Source: Bacteroidales bacterium (GTDB lineage Bacteria; Bacteroidota; Bacteroidia; Bacteroidales; UBA932). From it: a DNA stretch of 35,502 bases. This document shows, piece by piece, positions 22,781 through 31,833 of the stretch; position 1 is the stretch's first letter, and every line of letters begins with the position of its first letter. The notes under the pieces are model-generated. The model did not search any database, was not told the origin of the DNA, and was given only the letters and a program-made list of their open reading frames with translations. The translations under genes and the position numbers were made by a program. The DNA lies in contig JAKSKO010000021.1 in the NCBI GenBank assembly GCA_024401715.1, forward strand, positions 1-35,502, in the 5' to 3' direction.

Positions 22781-22812
22781 CAAATATACGCATTATGATT
22801 CTAATTACCAAA
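22781..22812 (-). promoter_or_regulatory. Promoter of recJ
   Basis: On the minus strand TTTG (22809-22812), a 20-bp spacer and TATATTTG (22781-22788) match the Bacteroidota consensus perfectly. Only 7 bases separate the -7 box from the ATG, so the leader is close to zero. It lies in the gap between the lipid kinase stop and recJ. Confidence 0.8.
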
Positions 22813-22820
22813 CGTGCAGC

Positions 22821-23666
22821 CTAGGGCACAAGGACGCGTATTTTTTGCGGCAGCAGGGAGATTTCCACCGTTTCGCCCGCCTGGAAGAAATCGCCGTCGA
22901 AATGCGCCGGACCCTCCGCGCCGCGCCGTATCACTATACTGCGGCATTTGAAAGTTTCCACACAACGGCTCTTGTGTATGCGTCCGCGAAGCATGCGCCA
23001 GGCCAGAACGGGAAGCTCCATAAGAGCAAACTTTTTCACCACCGCCACATCCAGCATGCCGTCACAGGTGCTTGCAAGAGGGTTTATCCTGGCTCCGTTT
23101 CCCCATTGGTCCGAATTGGAAACCGTTATCAAAAGGGCCTTAACGGTCATTTTTCTGCCGTCTGCCTCCAGATTATAGTCCTGCATCCGGTAGCCGAACC
23201 AGGCCTTAACGCATTCGCGCACATAGGTGCGCAAGCCTCGTGATGAAGCCTGGGCGAATCTCTGACTGATATAGGCGTCAAAGCCCACTCCGCTTACGGA
23301 AAAGAAGGGCCTTCCGTCTATCGCCGCACAATCCAGATCCTGCACTTTCCCCTTCTCTATCACCTCCAGGGCCTTTTCCGGCTTCCTGCTTATGCCCAGG
23401 CACAGGGCCAGACCGTCTCCGCTTCCGCAGGGCAAGATACCAAGAATTTTGTCCGAACCCATTAGGCCGCGGGCCACCTCGTTCAGGGTGCCGTCTCCGC
23501 CAACCGCCACAACAACCCTGGCGCGTGCCGCCCTGGCTATCTCTTCGGCATGGCCGGCATACTGCGTGAAGCGCACTTCATAGCCTCTGTCCTGAAGCAT
23601 CCTCACAATCTCCTGCTTTCTGCCCTTGCCGGAAATGGGGTTCACTATGAAAAGAATGTCCTTCAT
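22821..23666 (-). CDS. Diacylglycerol kinase-type lipid kinase (DagK/YegS family)
   Basis: The product has 281 residues. The N-terminal catalytic domain has FIVNPISGKG (about 5-14), VAVGGDGTLNEVARGLMG (about 53-70) and LPCGSGDGLA (about 78-87), the GGDGT signature and second glycine-rich loop of lipid kinases. A beta-sandwich C-terminal domain follows. It phosphorylates diacylglycerol or a similar lipid at the membrane. It starts 4 bp after the EptA-like gene, so the two are cotranscribed. EptA enzymes leave diacylglycerol as a by-product, which this kinase could turn back into phosphatidic acid; that link is my inference. Confidence 0.9.
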   Translation of the reverse strand: MKDILFIVNPISGKGRKQEIVRMLQDRGYEVRFTQYAGHAEEIARAARARVVVAVGGDGTLNEVARGLMGSDKILGILPCGSGDGLALCLGISRKPEKALEVIEKGKVQDLDCAAIDGRPFFSVSGVGFDAYISQRFAQASSRGLRTYVRECVKAWFGYRMQDYNLEADGRKMTVKALLITVSNSDQWGNGARINPLASTCDGMLDVAVVKKFALMELPVLAWRMLRGRIHKSRCVETFKCRSIVIRRGAEGPAHFDGDFFQAGETVEISLLPQKIRVLVP

Positions 23667-23670
23667 GAAT

Positions 23671-25188
23671 CTACTGCTGGCGGAACACGCTCATTGAAGG
23701 GTCGAAAGCCCCGCCTTCAAACCCAAGAAAATCCATAACGCTATGAAATACAAAGTGTTGGTTAATATCCTTATCTGCACGGAAAAGCTGCCCGGAATCA
23801 TTTGTCCACACGATGAAAGGAACTTCGTATTCCTGCGGCTTGCTCTCTTTGGATCCAAGGCCGGTTCCGTGCATGTAGCTTCCGTTCTCACCCAGGGACT
23901 CTCCGTGATCGGAAAGGAAGATGACAGCACTTCTGCAGCCCTCAAGCGTCTCCAGGCGGGAGATGAGCCTGTCCAGAAGATAATCCGTATAGACAATGGT
24001 ATTGTCATATGCGTTAAGCAACTCCTCCCTTGTGCTCTTGGTTATGTCCACGGTCTGGCAGGCAGGCGCAAACACTTCAAACTCAGCAGGATAGTTACTG
24101 TAGTAAGAAGGGCCGTGGCTGGTGTAGCAGTGCAGCACCACAAGCACCTTGTCCCTGCTGCTGCCGGCAATGAAATCCTCCACGCCGTCAAAAAGCACGG
24201 AATCGAATCCCTCGCTCTCTCCCCTTTCCTCCATCAGCTGCTGGATGGTGAAATAATTGTCTATATGCACAGGAGGCTCTCCCCAGTTGCTGGTGCGCCA
24301 AAGCACATCCACCCCGCTGCGGTACATATAGTTGGGCAGAATCTCGTGAAGGTCGGCTTCGTCCTGACGCGTCACGATGGCCCTCACCGCATCAATGGTA
24401 TTCGCCGCCGCTGCATCGGCACGGTACAGCTGCAGATCCCCGCGCTTTGAAAGAAGCGGATTCGTGGGCTTTCCGTAACCGTACAGCTGGAAATTTTCCC
24501 TTCGGGCCGATTCCCCTATCACCAGCACCACCGCCGCTTTGGAAGAGTCCCTAAGCTGCGCATCGGGAAGCGCAATCTCTTTCACATTGGCCTTTTTCTG
24601 CCTTCCAAGGTATCGGAAAGTATTTATCACATAGGACCATGGCAGAAGCTGGCTGCCGAAAACCGGCACATTCCTGTCTATCCAAAGCACATTTCCGCTG
24701 TTCGCCGCAACTATTCCTCCTATAAGGCACAGGCTTCCGCCCAGCTCCGCAAGGGATTTTTTCCAATCCACCCTCTGAATCTGGCACATCCACAGAAGAA
24801 CGGTGGGCGCAACTCCCAGGACAAGCACATACACCGGGAACCAGTGGGTATAGAAACTTCCAGCTTCGGAGAAGGTTGTGTTCAGGACGTTTCCCATCAT
24901 CCTGTCATCTATCATCGCATGGAAGACATTCTCGAAATACAGGCCGATGGAATTGCCTATCAGGAAGAAGGACAGTATGGCCTTTCCCGGCTTTCCAAGC
25001 CAGTTCAGAAGTATGAAGCAGATGAGGTTGTTCAGAAGGAACATTATAAGCACCATGCTTACGAAAATAAGGGCTCCGCCTGCGTCAGGGGAGACATTTT
25101 CCAGTATGGTGCGGAAAAACGGAAAATGGAACAGCGACAGCATGAACAAGCTTGTAACAGCCGCCGCAAGTGTAGCTTTAACTTTCAT
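23671..25188 (-). CDS. EptA-type phosphoethanolamine transferase (sulfatase fold)
   Basis: The product has 505 residues. About five N-terminal membrane helices (residues 5-175) are followed by a periplasmic alkaline-phosphatase/sulfatase-fold domain. That domain has metal-binding VIGESARRENF, the likely nucleophile Thr in AAANTIDAV (aligned with the EptA Thr), LHCYTSHGPSYY, IFLSDHGESLGENG and MHGTG. The family transfers phosphoethanolamine from phosphatidylethanolamine to lipid A or another glycan, often giving resistance to cationic peptides. Its ATG follows a -7 box by only 4 bases. The cysteines forming the usual disulfides of proteobacterial EptA are mostly missing. Confidence 0.88.
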   Translation of the reverse strand: MKVKATLAAAVTSLFMLSLFHFPFFRTILENVSPDAGGALIFVSMVLIMFLLNNLICFILLNWLGKPGKAILSFFLIGNSIGLYFENVFHAMIDDRMMGNVLNTTFSEAGSFYTHWFPVYVLVLGVAPTVLLWMCQIQRVDWKKSLAELGGSLCLIGGIVAANSGNVLWIDRNVPVFGSQLLPWSYVINTFRYLGRQKKANVKEIALPDAQLRDSSKAAVVLVIGESARRENFQLYGYGKPTNPLLSKRGDLQLYRADAAAANTIDAVRAIVTRQDEADLHEILPNYMYRSGVDVLWRTSNWGEPPVHIDNYFTIQQLMEERGESEGFDSVLFDGVEDFIAGSSRDKVLVVLHCYTSHGPSYYSNYPAEFEVFAPACQTVDITKSTREELLNAYDNTIVYTDYLLDRLISRLETLEGCRSAVIFLSDHGESLGENGSYMHGTGLGSKESKPQEYEVPFIVWTNDSGQLFRADKDINQHFVFHSVMDFLGFEGGAFDPSMSVFRQQ

Positions 25189-25192
25189 GGAA

Positions 25193-25226
25193 CAAAGATA
25201 CCCCTAAATTTCAAAATTTGCCCAAA
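25193..25226 (-). promoter_or_regulatory. Promoter of the EptA-like gene
   Basis: TATCTTTG on the minus strand (25193-25200) is followed by TTCC and then ATG, giving an almost leaderless transcript. A possible -33 TTTG (25223-25226) lies 22 bp upstream, slightly wider than usual. Confidence 0.55.
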
Positions 25227-25232
25227 AAAACG

Positions 25233-25240
25233 TATTTTTG
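25233..25240 (+). promoter_or_regulatory. -7 box of lysS
   Basis: TATTTTTG fits TAnnTTTG and lies 41 bp before the lysS ATG. It is divergent from the EptA-like promoter; the two boxes are 32 bp apart. No -33 box at the usual distance is clear. Confidence 0.5.
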
Positions 25241-25281
25241 CAAGATAGTATGTACGTGAAATAATAAAAGACTAGACATAT

Positions 25282-26796
25282 ATGAGCACACAGGATTTCA
25301 ACGAGCAGGAATTGAACAGAAGGGCATCTCTGCAGAAGATGCGCGAACTTGGAATAGAGCCGTATCCGGCACCGATGTATCCGGTTAACGCATCGGCACA
25401 GAGCATCAAGGAGCAGTACAATCCGGAGGAGAAGAATCTCCAGGACGTATGCATCGCAGGCCGTATCATGAGCCGCCGCATTATGGGCGCCGCCTCCTTC
25501 ATGGAGCTGCAGGACGCCAGCGGACGCATCCAGGTCTACATGAACCGCGACGAGATTTGTCCGGGAGAAGACAAGACAATGTACAACACCGTGTTCAAGA
25601 AGCTTCTTGACATAGGCGATATCGTGGGTATCAAGGGCTTTGCCTTCATCACCCAGACAGGCCAGCTTTCCGTTCATGCGAAAGAGCTCACCGTCCTAAG
25701 CAAATCCCTTCGCGTGCTGCCTATCGTGAAAGAGCAGGACGGCCAGGTGTTTGACGCCTTCAGCGATCCGGAGCTGCGCTACCGCCAGCGCTATGTGGAC
25801 CTCATCGTGAACCCTCACGTAAAGGAGACCTTCATCAAGAGGGCTCAGATTGTTGCCACAATGCGTGAGTATTTCAACGAGGCAGGCTGTCTGGAGGTGG
25901 AGACCCCTATTCTTCAGAGCATCCCCGGCGGCGCAACCGCACGTCCTTTCATAACTCACCACAACGCCCTTGACATAGACCTTTACATGCGTATTGCCAA
26001 CGAGCTGTATCTGAAGCGCCTTATCGTGGGCGGCTATAACGGCGTGTACGAGTTTGCAAAGGATTTCCGCAACGAGGGCATGGACAAGACCCACAACCCG
26101 GAGTTCACCTGCATGGAGATCTATGTTGCCTACAAGGACTATATCTGGATGATGGAGTTCGTGGAGAAGATGCTTTGCAAGATTGCCGCGAAGGTTAACG
26201 GCGGCAGCACCAAAGTGAAGATTGGAGAGCACGAGGTGGACTTCGGCGGCACATACCGTCGTCTTCCTATCCTGGATGCCATCAAGGAATATGCAGGCGT
26301 GGACGTGAAGGGCATGGACGAGGACCAGCTTCGCGAGACCTGCAAGAAGCTGCATGTGGAGATAGACCCGACCATGGGCAAGGGCAAGCTGATTGACGCC
26401 ATCTTCGGCGAGTATTGCGAGGACAAGCTTATCCAGCCTACCTTCATCACAGATTACCCTGTGGAGATGTCTCCGCTCACAAAACGTCATCGTGCCGATG
26501 CCAGCCTCACAGAGCGTTTCGAGCTTTTCGTCTGCGGCAAGGAGCTTGCGAATGCATACTCAGAGCTCAACGACCCTATAGACCAGCTGGAGCGTTTCGA
26601 GGAGCAGGCACGTCTGAAGAGCAAAGGCGACGACGAGGCCATGTTCATCGATTACGATTTCGTGCGCGCCCTGGAGTTCGGCATGCCTCCTACATCGGGC
26701 CTTGGCATGGGTATAGACCGTCTCACCATGTTCATGACCGGCCAGACCACCATCCAAGATGTTTTGTTCTTCCCACAAATGAGACCGAAGGCATAA
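25282..26796 (+). CDS. lysS: Lysyl-tRNA synthetase, class II
   Basis: The product has 504 residues and charges tRNA-Lys. The N-terminal OB-fold anticodon-binding domain (about 50-150) includes [11 protein letters not shown] and [14 protein letters not shown]. The catalytic domain has class II motifs: motif 1 around [15 protein letters not shown], motif 2 [15 protein letters not shown] and motif 3 [12 protein letters not shown]. Length is normal. The stop codon lies inside a perfect 11-bp hairpin that begins a chain of hairpins. Confidence 0.96.
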   Translation: MSTQDFNEQELNRRASLQKMRELGIEPYPAPMYPVNASAQSIKEQYNPEEKNLQDVCIAGRIMSRRIMGAASFMELQDASGRIQVYMNRDEICPGEDKTMYNTVFKKLLDIGDIVGIKGFAFITQTGQLSVHAKELTVLSKSLRVLPIVKEQDGQVFDAFSDPELRYRQRYVDLIVNPHVKETFIKRAQIVATMREYFNEAGCLEVETPILQSIPGGATARPFITHHNALDIDLYMRIANELYLKRLIVGGYNGVYEFAKDFRNEGMDKTHNPEFTCMEIYVAYKDYIWMMEFVEKMLCKIAAKVNGGSTKVKIGEHEVDFGGTYRRLPILDAIKEYAGVDVKGMDEDQLRETCKKLHVEIDPTMGKGKLIDAIFGEYCEDKLIQPTFITDYPVEMSPLTKRHRADASLTERFELFVCGKELANAYSELNDPIDQLERFEEQARLKSKGDDEAMFIDYDFVRALEFGMPPTSGLGMGIDRLTMFMTGQTTIQDVLFFPQMRPKA

Positions 26797-26916
26797 GCCA
26801 GCGGCTTATGCCTGTAACCTACAAACCCCTTGTCGCTGCGCGACATTCCCCTAAAGGGGAAATGCGGGCCTCCGGCCCGGCCGCTGAAGCGGCTTATTAG
26901 TCGCCTTGAAACAAGG
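26789..26916. repeat. Chain of six consecutive hairpins after lysS
   Basis: Six perfect stem-loops stand almost end to end: 26789-26813 (11-bp stem, AGC loop, containing the lysS stop), 26831-26845 (TGTCGC/GCGACA), 26846-26861 (TTCCCCT/AGGGGAA), 26865-26879 (CGGGCC/GGCCCG), 26880-26893 (GCCGC/GCGGC) and 26904-26916 (CCTTG/CAAGG). None is followed by a T-run, so this is not a plain rho-independent terminator. I read it as a repeated extragenic element or structured 3' region. The rest of the gap to 26948 shows nothing else. Confidence 0.75.
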
Positions 26917-26948
26917 TTTAGCGAGTTCAAACATTAATTAATCACCCG

Positions 26949-27731
26949 ATGGAGAGGATAACTTCGGCACAGAATCCAAAGATAAAGATGCTGCTGGAAT
27001 TGCAGGCCAAGAGCAAGGCCCGCAAGCAGAGCGGCCTCTTTGTTGTGGAAGGCGTGCGCGAAATAGAGCATTGCGTGTGCTGCGGCTACGAGATCCACAC
27101 CCTTTTTGTATGCCCCGAGATCTGCGGAACGTCTGCGGTTGAAGACTTGGCACAATCCCCACAGATAATTGAGGTCTCGCAGCAGATATACGACAAGCTT
27201 GCGTATCGCGGAGGCACAGAGGGAATGATTGCGGAAGTGAGGGCCAAGGCACACAGTCTGGAACAGCTGAAGCTGAAGGAAAATCCCGTGGTGATGGTGC
27301 TGGAAAGCGTGGAAAAACCCGGCAACCTTGGTGCGGTGCTCAGAAGCGCCGATGCCGCCGGAGCAGACGCCGTCATAATATGCGACCCTCTCACAGACCT
27401 CTACAACCCCAACCTCATACGCGCAAGCATCGGGGCCATATTCACGGTTCCAGTTGCCGCATGCTCTTCGGAAGAGGCAATCAGATTCCTGAAAGACAGG
27501 AACTTCAAAATACTCACCGCCCAGCTGCAGGACAGCCACCTGTACTATGACACAGACATGACAGGCCCCACTGCAATAGTAATGGGCACAGAAAGCACAG
27601 GCCTAAGCGATCTCTGGCGCAAAGCCGCATCGGCACACATACGCATCCCGATGCTGGGGCGTCTGGATTCGCTGAACGTAAGCGTAAGCGCGGCGATACT
27701 GCTTTTTGAAGCCATAAGACAGAGACAATGA
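26949..27731 (+). CDS. TrmH/SpoU family RNA 2'-O-methyltransferase
   Basis: The product has 260 residues. The N-terminal substrate-binding region starts RITSAQNPKIKMLLELQAKSKARK. The SPOUT knot domain has motif 1 LESVEKPGNLGAVLRSADAAG, motif 2 VMGTESTGLSD and motif 3 IPMLGRLDSLNVSVSAAILLFE. It methylates a ribose in rRNA or tRNA; the exact target is not evident. The stop overlaps the aroE ATG as ATGA (27728-27731), so the two are translated together. Confidence 0.92.
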   Translation: MERITSAQNPKIKMLLELQAKSKARKQSGLFVVEGVREIEHCVCCGYEIHTLFVCPEICGTSAVEDLAQSPQIIEVSQQIYDKLAYRGGTEGMIAEVRAKAHSLEQLKLKENPVVMVLESVEKPGNLGAVLRSADAAGADAVIICDPLTDLYNPNLIRASIGAIFTVPVAACSSEEAIRFLKDRNFKILTAQLQDSHLYYDTDMTGPTAIVMGTESTGLSDLWRKAASAHIRIPMLGRLDSLNVSVSAAILLFEAIRQRQ

Positions 27732-28564
27732 AAAAATTCGGACTGATAGGCAGCGGAATAAGCGAATCCCGCTCGCCACAGCTTTTCAAGGCTGCATACA
27801 ACGGAAAATATGCCTACGACCTCCTGGACGGAGAGGACTTCAAAGCCCTGTTCGCCAAGTTCATGGCCGAGTACAGCTGCGTTAACGTAACCGCCCCCTT
27901 CAAACTGGATGCAATCCAGGCGGCAGACCAGGCCAGCGACGCTGCCCAGCTTTGCGGCGCAGCCAACATGCTTGTGAAACTGCCCGGCGGCAAGGTGCTG
28001 GCAGACAACTCGGACTTCGAGGGCGTAACCATAAGCCTTATGAGCGCCTATGCCGTGGCCGATGTGGATGTGGATGACGAAGACGCCTTTGCAGACTATT
28101 TGGCCGGAAAGACAGCCCTGATTGTGGGTTGCGGCGGAGCAGGAAAGGCGGCGGCAGCTGCTGCGGTAAGCCTGGGTTACGGAAAAATCATACTCATGAA
28201 CAGGACAATGGAGAAGGCCGAAGATCTGAAAGAGCATTTCTGCGAATTCTTTGCCGACGACCTGGACCCGGACGACATAGAGCTTGCACCGCTTGGCAGC
28301 CTGGGCAGCCTCTTCACATCGGCAGACCTTGTGATATACAACCTGCCATGCCCTGTGGATGAGATAAAGGACATCAAAAAAGAAGAACTCTCAAAAGAAA
28401 TTTTCGTTCTTGAGGCCAACTACAAGACTCCTTGCCTTGAAGAGCTGAAAGACAGATGCACATACATAAGCGGCCTCAACTGGATATACAACCAGGCCGT
28501 TGTGGCCTATGAGGTTTTCACCGGGGCACAGCCCGATGAGGAAGCCATGAAACAGGCGCTTTAA
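27728..28564 (+). CDS. aroE: Shikimate dehydrogenase-like protein
   Basis: The product has 278 residues. It reduces 3-dehydroshikimate with NADPH. The N-terminus reads FGLIGSGISESRSPQLF (canonical GxIGxPixHSxSPxxH), with CVNVTAPFKLDAI carrying the conserved NVTxPxK Lys. In place of NTD it has ADNSDFEGV. The Rossmann part has VGCGGAGKAA and MNRTMEKA, whose NRT points to NADP. The His of HS and the Thr of NTD are replaced, and an acidic insert (VDVDDEDAF) precedes the Rossmann loop. It may therefore be a divergent AroE or a related enzyme, but no other aroE is visible here. Confidence 0.82.
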   Translation: MKKFGLIGSGISESRSPQLFKAAYNGKYAYDLLDGEDFKALFAKFMAEYSCVNVTAPFKLDAIQAADQASDAAQLCGAANMLVKLPGGKVLADNSDFEGVTISLMSAYAVADVDVDDEDAFADYLAGKTALIVGCGGAGKAAAAAAVSLGYGKIILMNRTMEKAEDLKEHFCEFFADDLDPDDIELAPLGSLGSLFTSADLVIYNLPCPVDEIKDIKKEELSKEIFVLEANYKTPCLEELKDRCTYISGLNWIYNQAVVAYEVFTGAQPDEEAMKQAL

Positions 28565-28597
28565 TTCGAAAAACAAAACAATTAAAAACAAAATATC

Positions 28598-29110
28598 ATG
28601 AGTCTTAACAAAGTAATGTTGATCGGTAACGTTGGTATGGATCCGGAAGTACGTTACCTAGACGGTAATCAGGCCAAGGTTGCAAGGCTTCGTATTGCAA
28701 CGACAGAAAGCTACACAGACCGCAACGGCGAGAGAAGGGAAAACACAGAGTGGCACACGGTAACATGCTGGCGCCGCCTTGCAGACCTTGTGGAGAAATA
28801 CGTGAAGAAAGGCACCCAGCTTTATGTTGAGGGCCGTCTCCAGACACGTGAGTGGACAGACCAGACAGGCAACAAGCGTTTCTCTACAGAGGTTCTTGCA
28901 GACAATGTACAGCTTCTTGGCAAACGTGGCGACGCTCCTGCAGCAGCACCTGCAGCCGCTCCGTACTCACAGCCTGCGGCATCTGCAAACGTTGGCGGTT
29001 ACCAGGCACCATATCAGCCTGCAGCACCGGCACCGGCAGCTTCCCCTATAGCTCCGGCTGCAACCGACTTCGCTGCCGGCCAGGCAGGTGACGACGACCT
29101 CCCATTCTAG
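28598..29110 (+). CDS. ssb: Single-stranded DNA-binding protein
   Basis: The product has 170 residues. It has an N-terminal OB fold (about 1-110): MSLNKVMLIGNVGMDPEVRY, WHTVTCWRRLADLVEKYVKKG, QLYVEGRLQTREW and ADNVQLLG. An Ala/Pro-rich linker follows, and the tail ends GDDDLPF, the acidic tip that recruits repair and replication partners. No -7 box is clear in the short gap after aroE. The next gene begins 9 bp after its stop. Confidence 0.95.
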   Translation: MSLNKVMLIGNVGMDPEVRYLDGNQAKVARLRIATTESYTDRNGERRENTEWHTVTCWRRLADLVEKYVKKGTQLYVEGRLQTREWTDQTGNKRFSTEVLADNVQLLGKRGDAPAAAPAAAPYSQPAASANVGGYQAPYQPAAPAPAASPIAPAATDFAAGQAGDDDLPF

Positions 29111-29119
29111 CAAGAAGCC

Positions 29120-30391
29120 GTGAGGCGCTTTCCAAACACCTATGTGATAATATCCGCTGCCATAGCAATATGCGCAGCGGCAAGTTGGTTTATACCCAGG
29201 GCCGAAGCCCAGACCTGGCAGGTCTTCTCCTGCCTCTTCCACGGCTTTGCCAAACAGGCGGAGATCATCATCTTCATCCTCACGGTGGGCGCATCCTTCT
29301 GGGTGCTTAACTCCACCGGAGCCGTATCGGCCGGAATAAGCCGCTTCATACGCATGGTGGGGAAAAGGGACAAACTGGTAATAGTGGCCATTTCCGTGCT
29401 TTTCTCCCTTGCCGGAGCGGTGTTCGGAATGAGCGAGGAAACCATACCCTTCGTGGGGATTGTTGTCCCGCTGATGATTTCCATGGGCTACGACGCCTTT
29501 GTGGGCATGCTTACGGTCTACGTGGCGGCCAACATCGGCTTTTCCGCTGCCTTCCTGAACCCCTTCACCGTCGGGATAGCCCAGCAGATGGCAGAAATCC
29601 CTCTCTTTTCAGGAATGGGATACAGGCTGCTGTGCTGGTTCATCCTCACAGGGATACTGGTGGCCTTCACCCTGGTCTACGCATCAAGGCACAAAAAGCA
29701 GACACTTGAACAGGCCATGCCGGAAGATATGCAGCCAAGCCTTTCCACAAGGCAGAAATGCATCCTGGGCGTACTGCTGCTTACGATGCTCTTCCTTGTG
29801 CTGGGCGTTACGCTGTGGGGCTGGTACATGCCGGAAATCGCGGCACTGTTCCTTGCCATGGGCATATGCTGCGGAATAATAGGCGGCTTCGATGCCAACA
29901 GGATTGTGGATGAAATGCTCTCCGGCGCGAAAGACATACTGTCTGCCGCCCTGGTTGTGGGCCTTGCATCCGGAATGGTGATAATACTTACGGATTCCGG
30001 CCTGATGGACATGATGCTATCCGGCATAGGGGACGCACTGGCCGAAGGCAGCAAAGCCGCATCGCTCGGCGCAATGTACGGCATACAGGCTGTAATCAAC
30101 CTGTTCATGCCAAGCGCAACCGCCAAGGCAGCCATAACAATCCCCGTAATGGCCCCATTCGCCGATGCTGTGGGAGTATCCCGCCAGGCAATGGTTCTGG
30201 CCTTCCAGTTCGGCGACGGTTTCACCAACATGATTACCCCCACATCGGGCGTGCTGCTTGCAGCCCTTGGAATGGCGCACATAAAATATGAAGAATGGAT
30301 TGCAAAAGCCTGGAAGGGCGTGCTTGTGCTTATGCTCATAGGCCTTGTCCTGCTTCTTGCAACCCTCATCCCCGGAATAAAAGATTTTTAA
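29120..30391 (+). CDS. YfcC/DcuC-type membrane carrier
   Basis: The product has 423 residues and starts with GTG. It has about 10-12 membrane helices along its length. Features resembling the YfcC/DcuC/AbgT group are FGMSEETIPFVGIVVPLMISMGYDAFVG, YVAANIGFSAAFLNPFTVGIAQ and, near the end, NLFMPSATAKAAITIPVMAP with QFGDGFTNMITPTSGVLLAAL. The group carries amino acids, short peptides or C4-dicarboxylates; the substrate is not determined here. It is probably cotranscribed with the two MFS genes that follow (12-bp gap). Confidence 0.8.
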   Translation: MRRFPNTYVIISAAIAICAAASWFIPRAEAQTWQVFSCLFHGFAKQAEIIIFILTVGASFWVLNSTGAVSAGISRFIRMVGKRDKLVIVAISVLFSLAGAVFGMSEETIPFVGIVVPLMISMGYDAFVGMLTVYVAANIGFSAAFLNPFTVGIAQQMAEIPLFSGMGYRLLCWFILTGILVAFTLVYASRHKKQTLEQAMPEDMQPSLSTRQKCILGVLLLTMLFLVLGVTLWGWYMPEIAALFLAMGICCGIIGGFDANRIVDEMLSGAKDILSAALVVGLASGMVIILTDSGLMDMMLSGIGDALAEGSKAASLGAMYGIQAVINLFMPSATAKAAITIPVMAPFADAVGVSRQAMVLAFQFGDGFTNMITPTSGVLLAALGMAHIKYEEWIAKAWKGVLVLMLIGLVLLLATLIPGIKDF

Positions 30392-30403
30392 CATTAGATA
30401 ACC

Positions 30404-31825
30404 ATGTCTGAAACTATCAAAAAATTCATGAACGACTCCTTCGCAGCAAGGTGGACAGTTCTAATCCTCATTGCCCTGGCAATGTTCTTCGGATATATGT
30501 TCGTGGACGTAATGTCCCCACTGCAGTCACTTGTGGAAAAACAGCGCGGATGGACTCCGGGCATATTCGGAACCTACGCATCGGCCGAATACATACTCAA
30601 CGTCTGCGGCTTCCTCATCATTGCAGGTGTCATCCTGGACAAGATGGGCGTACGCTTCACCGGCATACTTTCAACATCCCTGATGCTTGGCGGTGCCGTA
30701 ATCAAATACATTGGCATCAGCGACTGGTTCCAGGCCACAGAGTTCTGCAACTGGCTGGACAATGCATTCTGGACCAGCATGCCGGGCAGCGCCAAACTTG
30801 CAGCCCTGGGCTTCATGATCTTCGGCTGCGGCTGTGAGATGGCCGGCACAACAGTGTCCAAGGCCATTGCCAAATGGTTCAAAGGCAAAGAAATGGCCCT
30901 TGCAATGGGTATCGAGATGGCAATCGCGCGCGTGGGCGTTTTCGCAATCTTCTCCATCAGCCCTTGGATCGCAGAGAAAATGGGCAGCATAGCAGCTCCT
31001 GTAGGCTTCTGCACCGTACTGCTTATGATTGGCGTAATCAACTTCATCGCATTCTCTGTGATGGACAGGAAATTCGACGCACAGCTTAAGGAAGCAGGCC
31101 TTCTTTCAAACGATTCTTCGGAAGACGAGTTCCACATCTCGGACCTCGGCAAGATTTTCTCTTCACTAAGCTTCTGGGTGGTGGCACTTCTGTGCGTGCT
31201 GTACTACAGCGCAATCTTCCCTTTCCAGAGATACGGCGCAAACATGCTCCAGTGCAACCTTGACGGCATCTCCCCTATAGCAGCGGCCGATATCTTCCGC
31301 TGGTTCCCTATAGGCGCAGCTTTCATCACACCGTTCCTGGGAAGCTTCCTGGACCGCAAGGGCAAAGGTGCAACCATGCTCATCTACGGTTCCCTTCTCC
31401 TTATCGTCTGCCACCTTGTGTTCGCGTTCATCCTTCCGGCCAGCCACAGCAGCCTTCTGGCATACGCAACCATCGTCATCCTTGGCATCAGCTTCGCACT
31501 TGTTCCTGCAGCCCTTTGGCCATCGGTTCCGAAAATCATTGACGAGAAGATCCTGGGCAGCGCATACTGCCTCATCTTCTGGGTGCAGAACATAGGCCTG
31601 TGCTTCGTGCCTCAGCTTATAGGCAGCGTCCTGGAGGCATCAAACGCCAGCAACCCTGCCGTCATCGCAGCCAAGGAAGCCGGCGCAGAGTTCATCCCGT
31701 ACAACTACACCCTTCCGCTTGTGATCTTCGCAGGCTTCGGTGTGCTTGCTCTTGTAATTGCAATCTACCTCAAAGTCCTGGACGGCAAACGTCACCTTGG
31801 CCTTGAGGAGCCTAACATCAAATAA
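30404..31825 (+). CDS. MFS transporter, first of a tandem pair (MFSD1-like)
   Basis: The product has 473 residues with about 12 membrane helices. MFS loop motifs are seen in MKxMGVR-type GVILDKMGVRFTG (about 79-90) and in the matching GSFLDRKGKGATM of the second half. The late signature SFALVPAALWPSVPKIIDEKILGSAYCLIFWVQNIGL resembles the conserved segment of eukaryotic MFSD1 and bacterial relatives. It is clearly paralogous to the next gene, which shares the same signature. The substrate is unknown; eukaryotic MFSD1 is reported to carry dipeptides, which would fit the C69 dipeptidase in the window, but that is speculation. Confidence 0.85.
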   Translation: MSETIKKFMNDSFAARWTVLILIALAMFFGYMFVDVMSPLQSLVEKQRGWTPGIFGTYASAEYILNVCGFLIIAGVILDKMGVRFTGILSTSLMLGGAVIKYIGISDWFQATEFCNWLDNAFWTSMPGSAKLAALGFMIFGCGCEMAGTTVSKAIAKWFKGKEMALAMGIEMAIARVGVFAIFSISPWIAEKMGSIAAPVGFCTVLLMIGVINFIAFSVMDRKFDAQLKEAGLLSNDSSEDEFHISDLGKIFSSLSFWVVALLCVLYYSAIFPFQRYGANMLQCNLDGISPIAAADIFRWFPIGAAFITPFLGSFLDRKGKGATMLIYGSLLLIVCHLVFAFILPASHSSLLAYATIVILGISFALVPAALWPSVPKIIDEKILGSAYCLIFWVQNIGLCFVPQLIGSVLEASNASNPAVIAAKEAGAEFIPYNYTLPLVIFAGFGVLALVIAIYLKVLDGKRHLGLEEPNIK

Positions 31826-31833
31826 ATTGTCCT

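Noticed and set aside
25696..26490. Long minus-strand reading frame opposite lysS
   Set aside because: Antisense shadow caused by the codon bias of lysS, whose class II motifs are intact.
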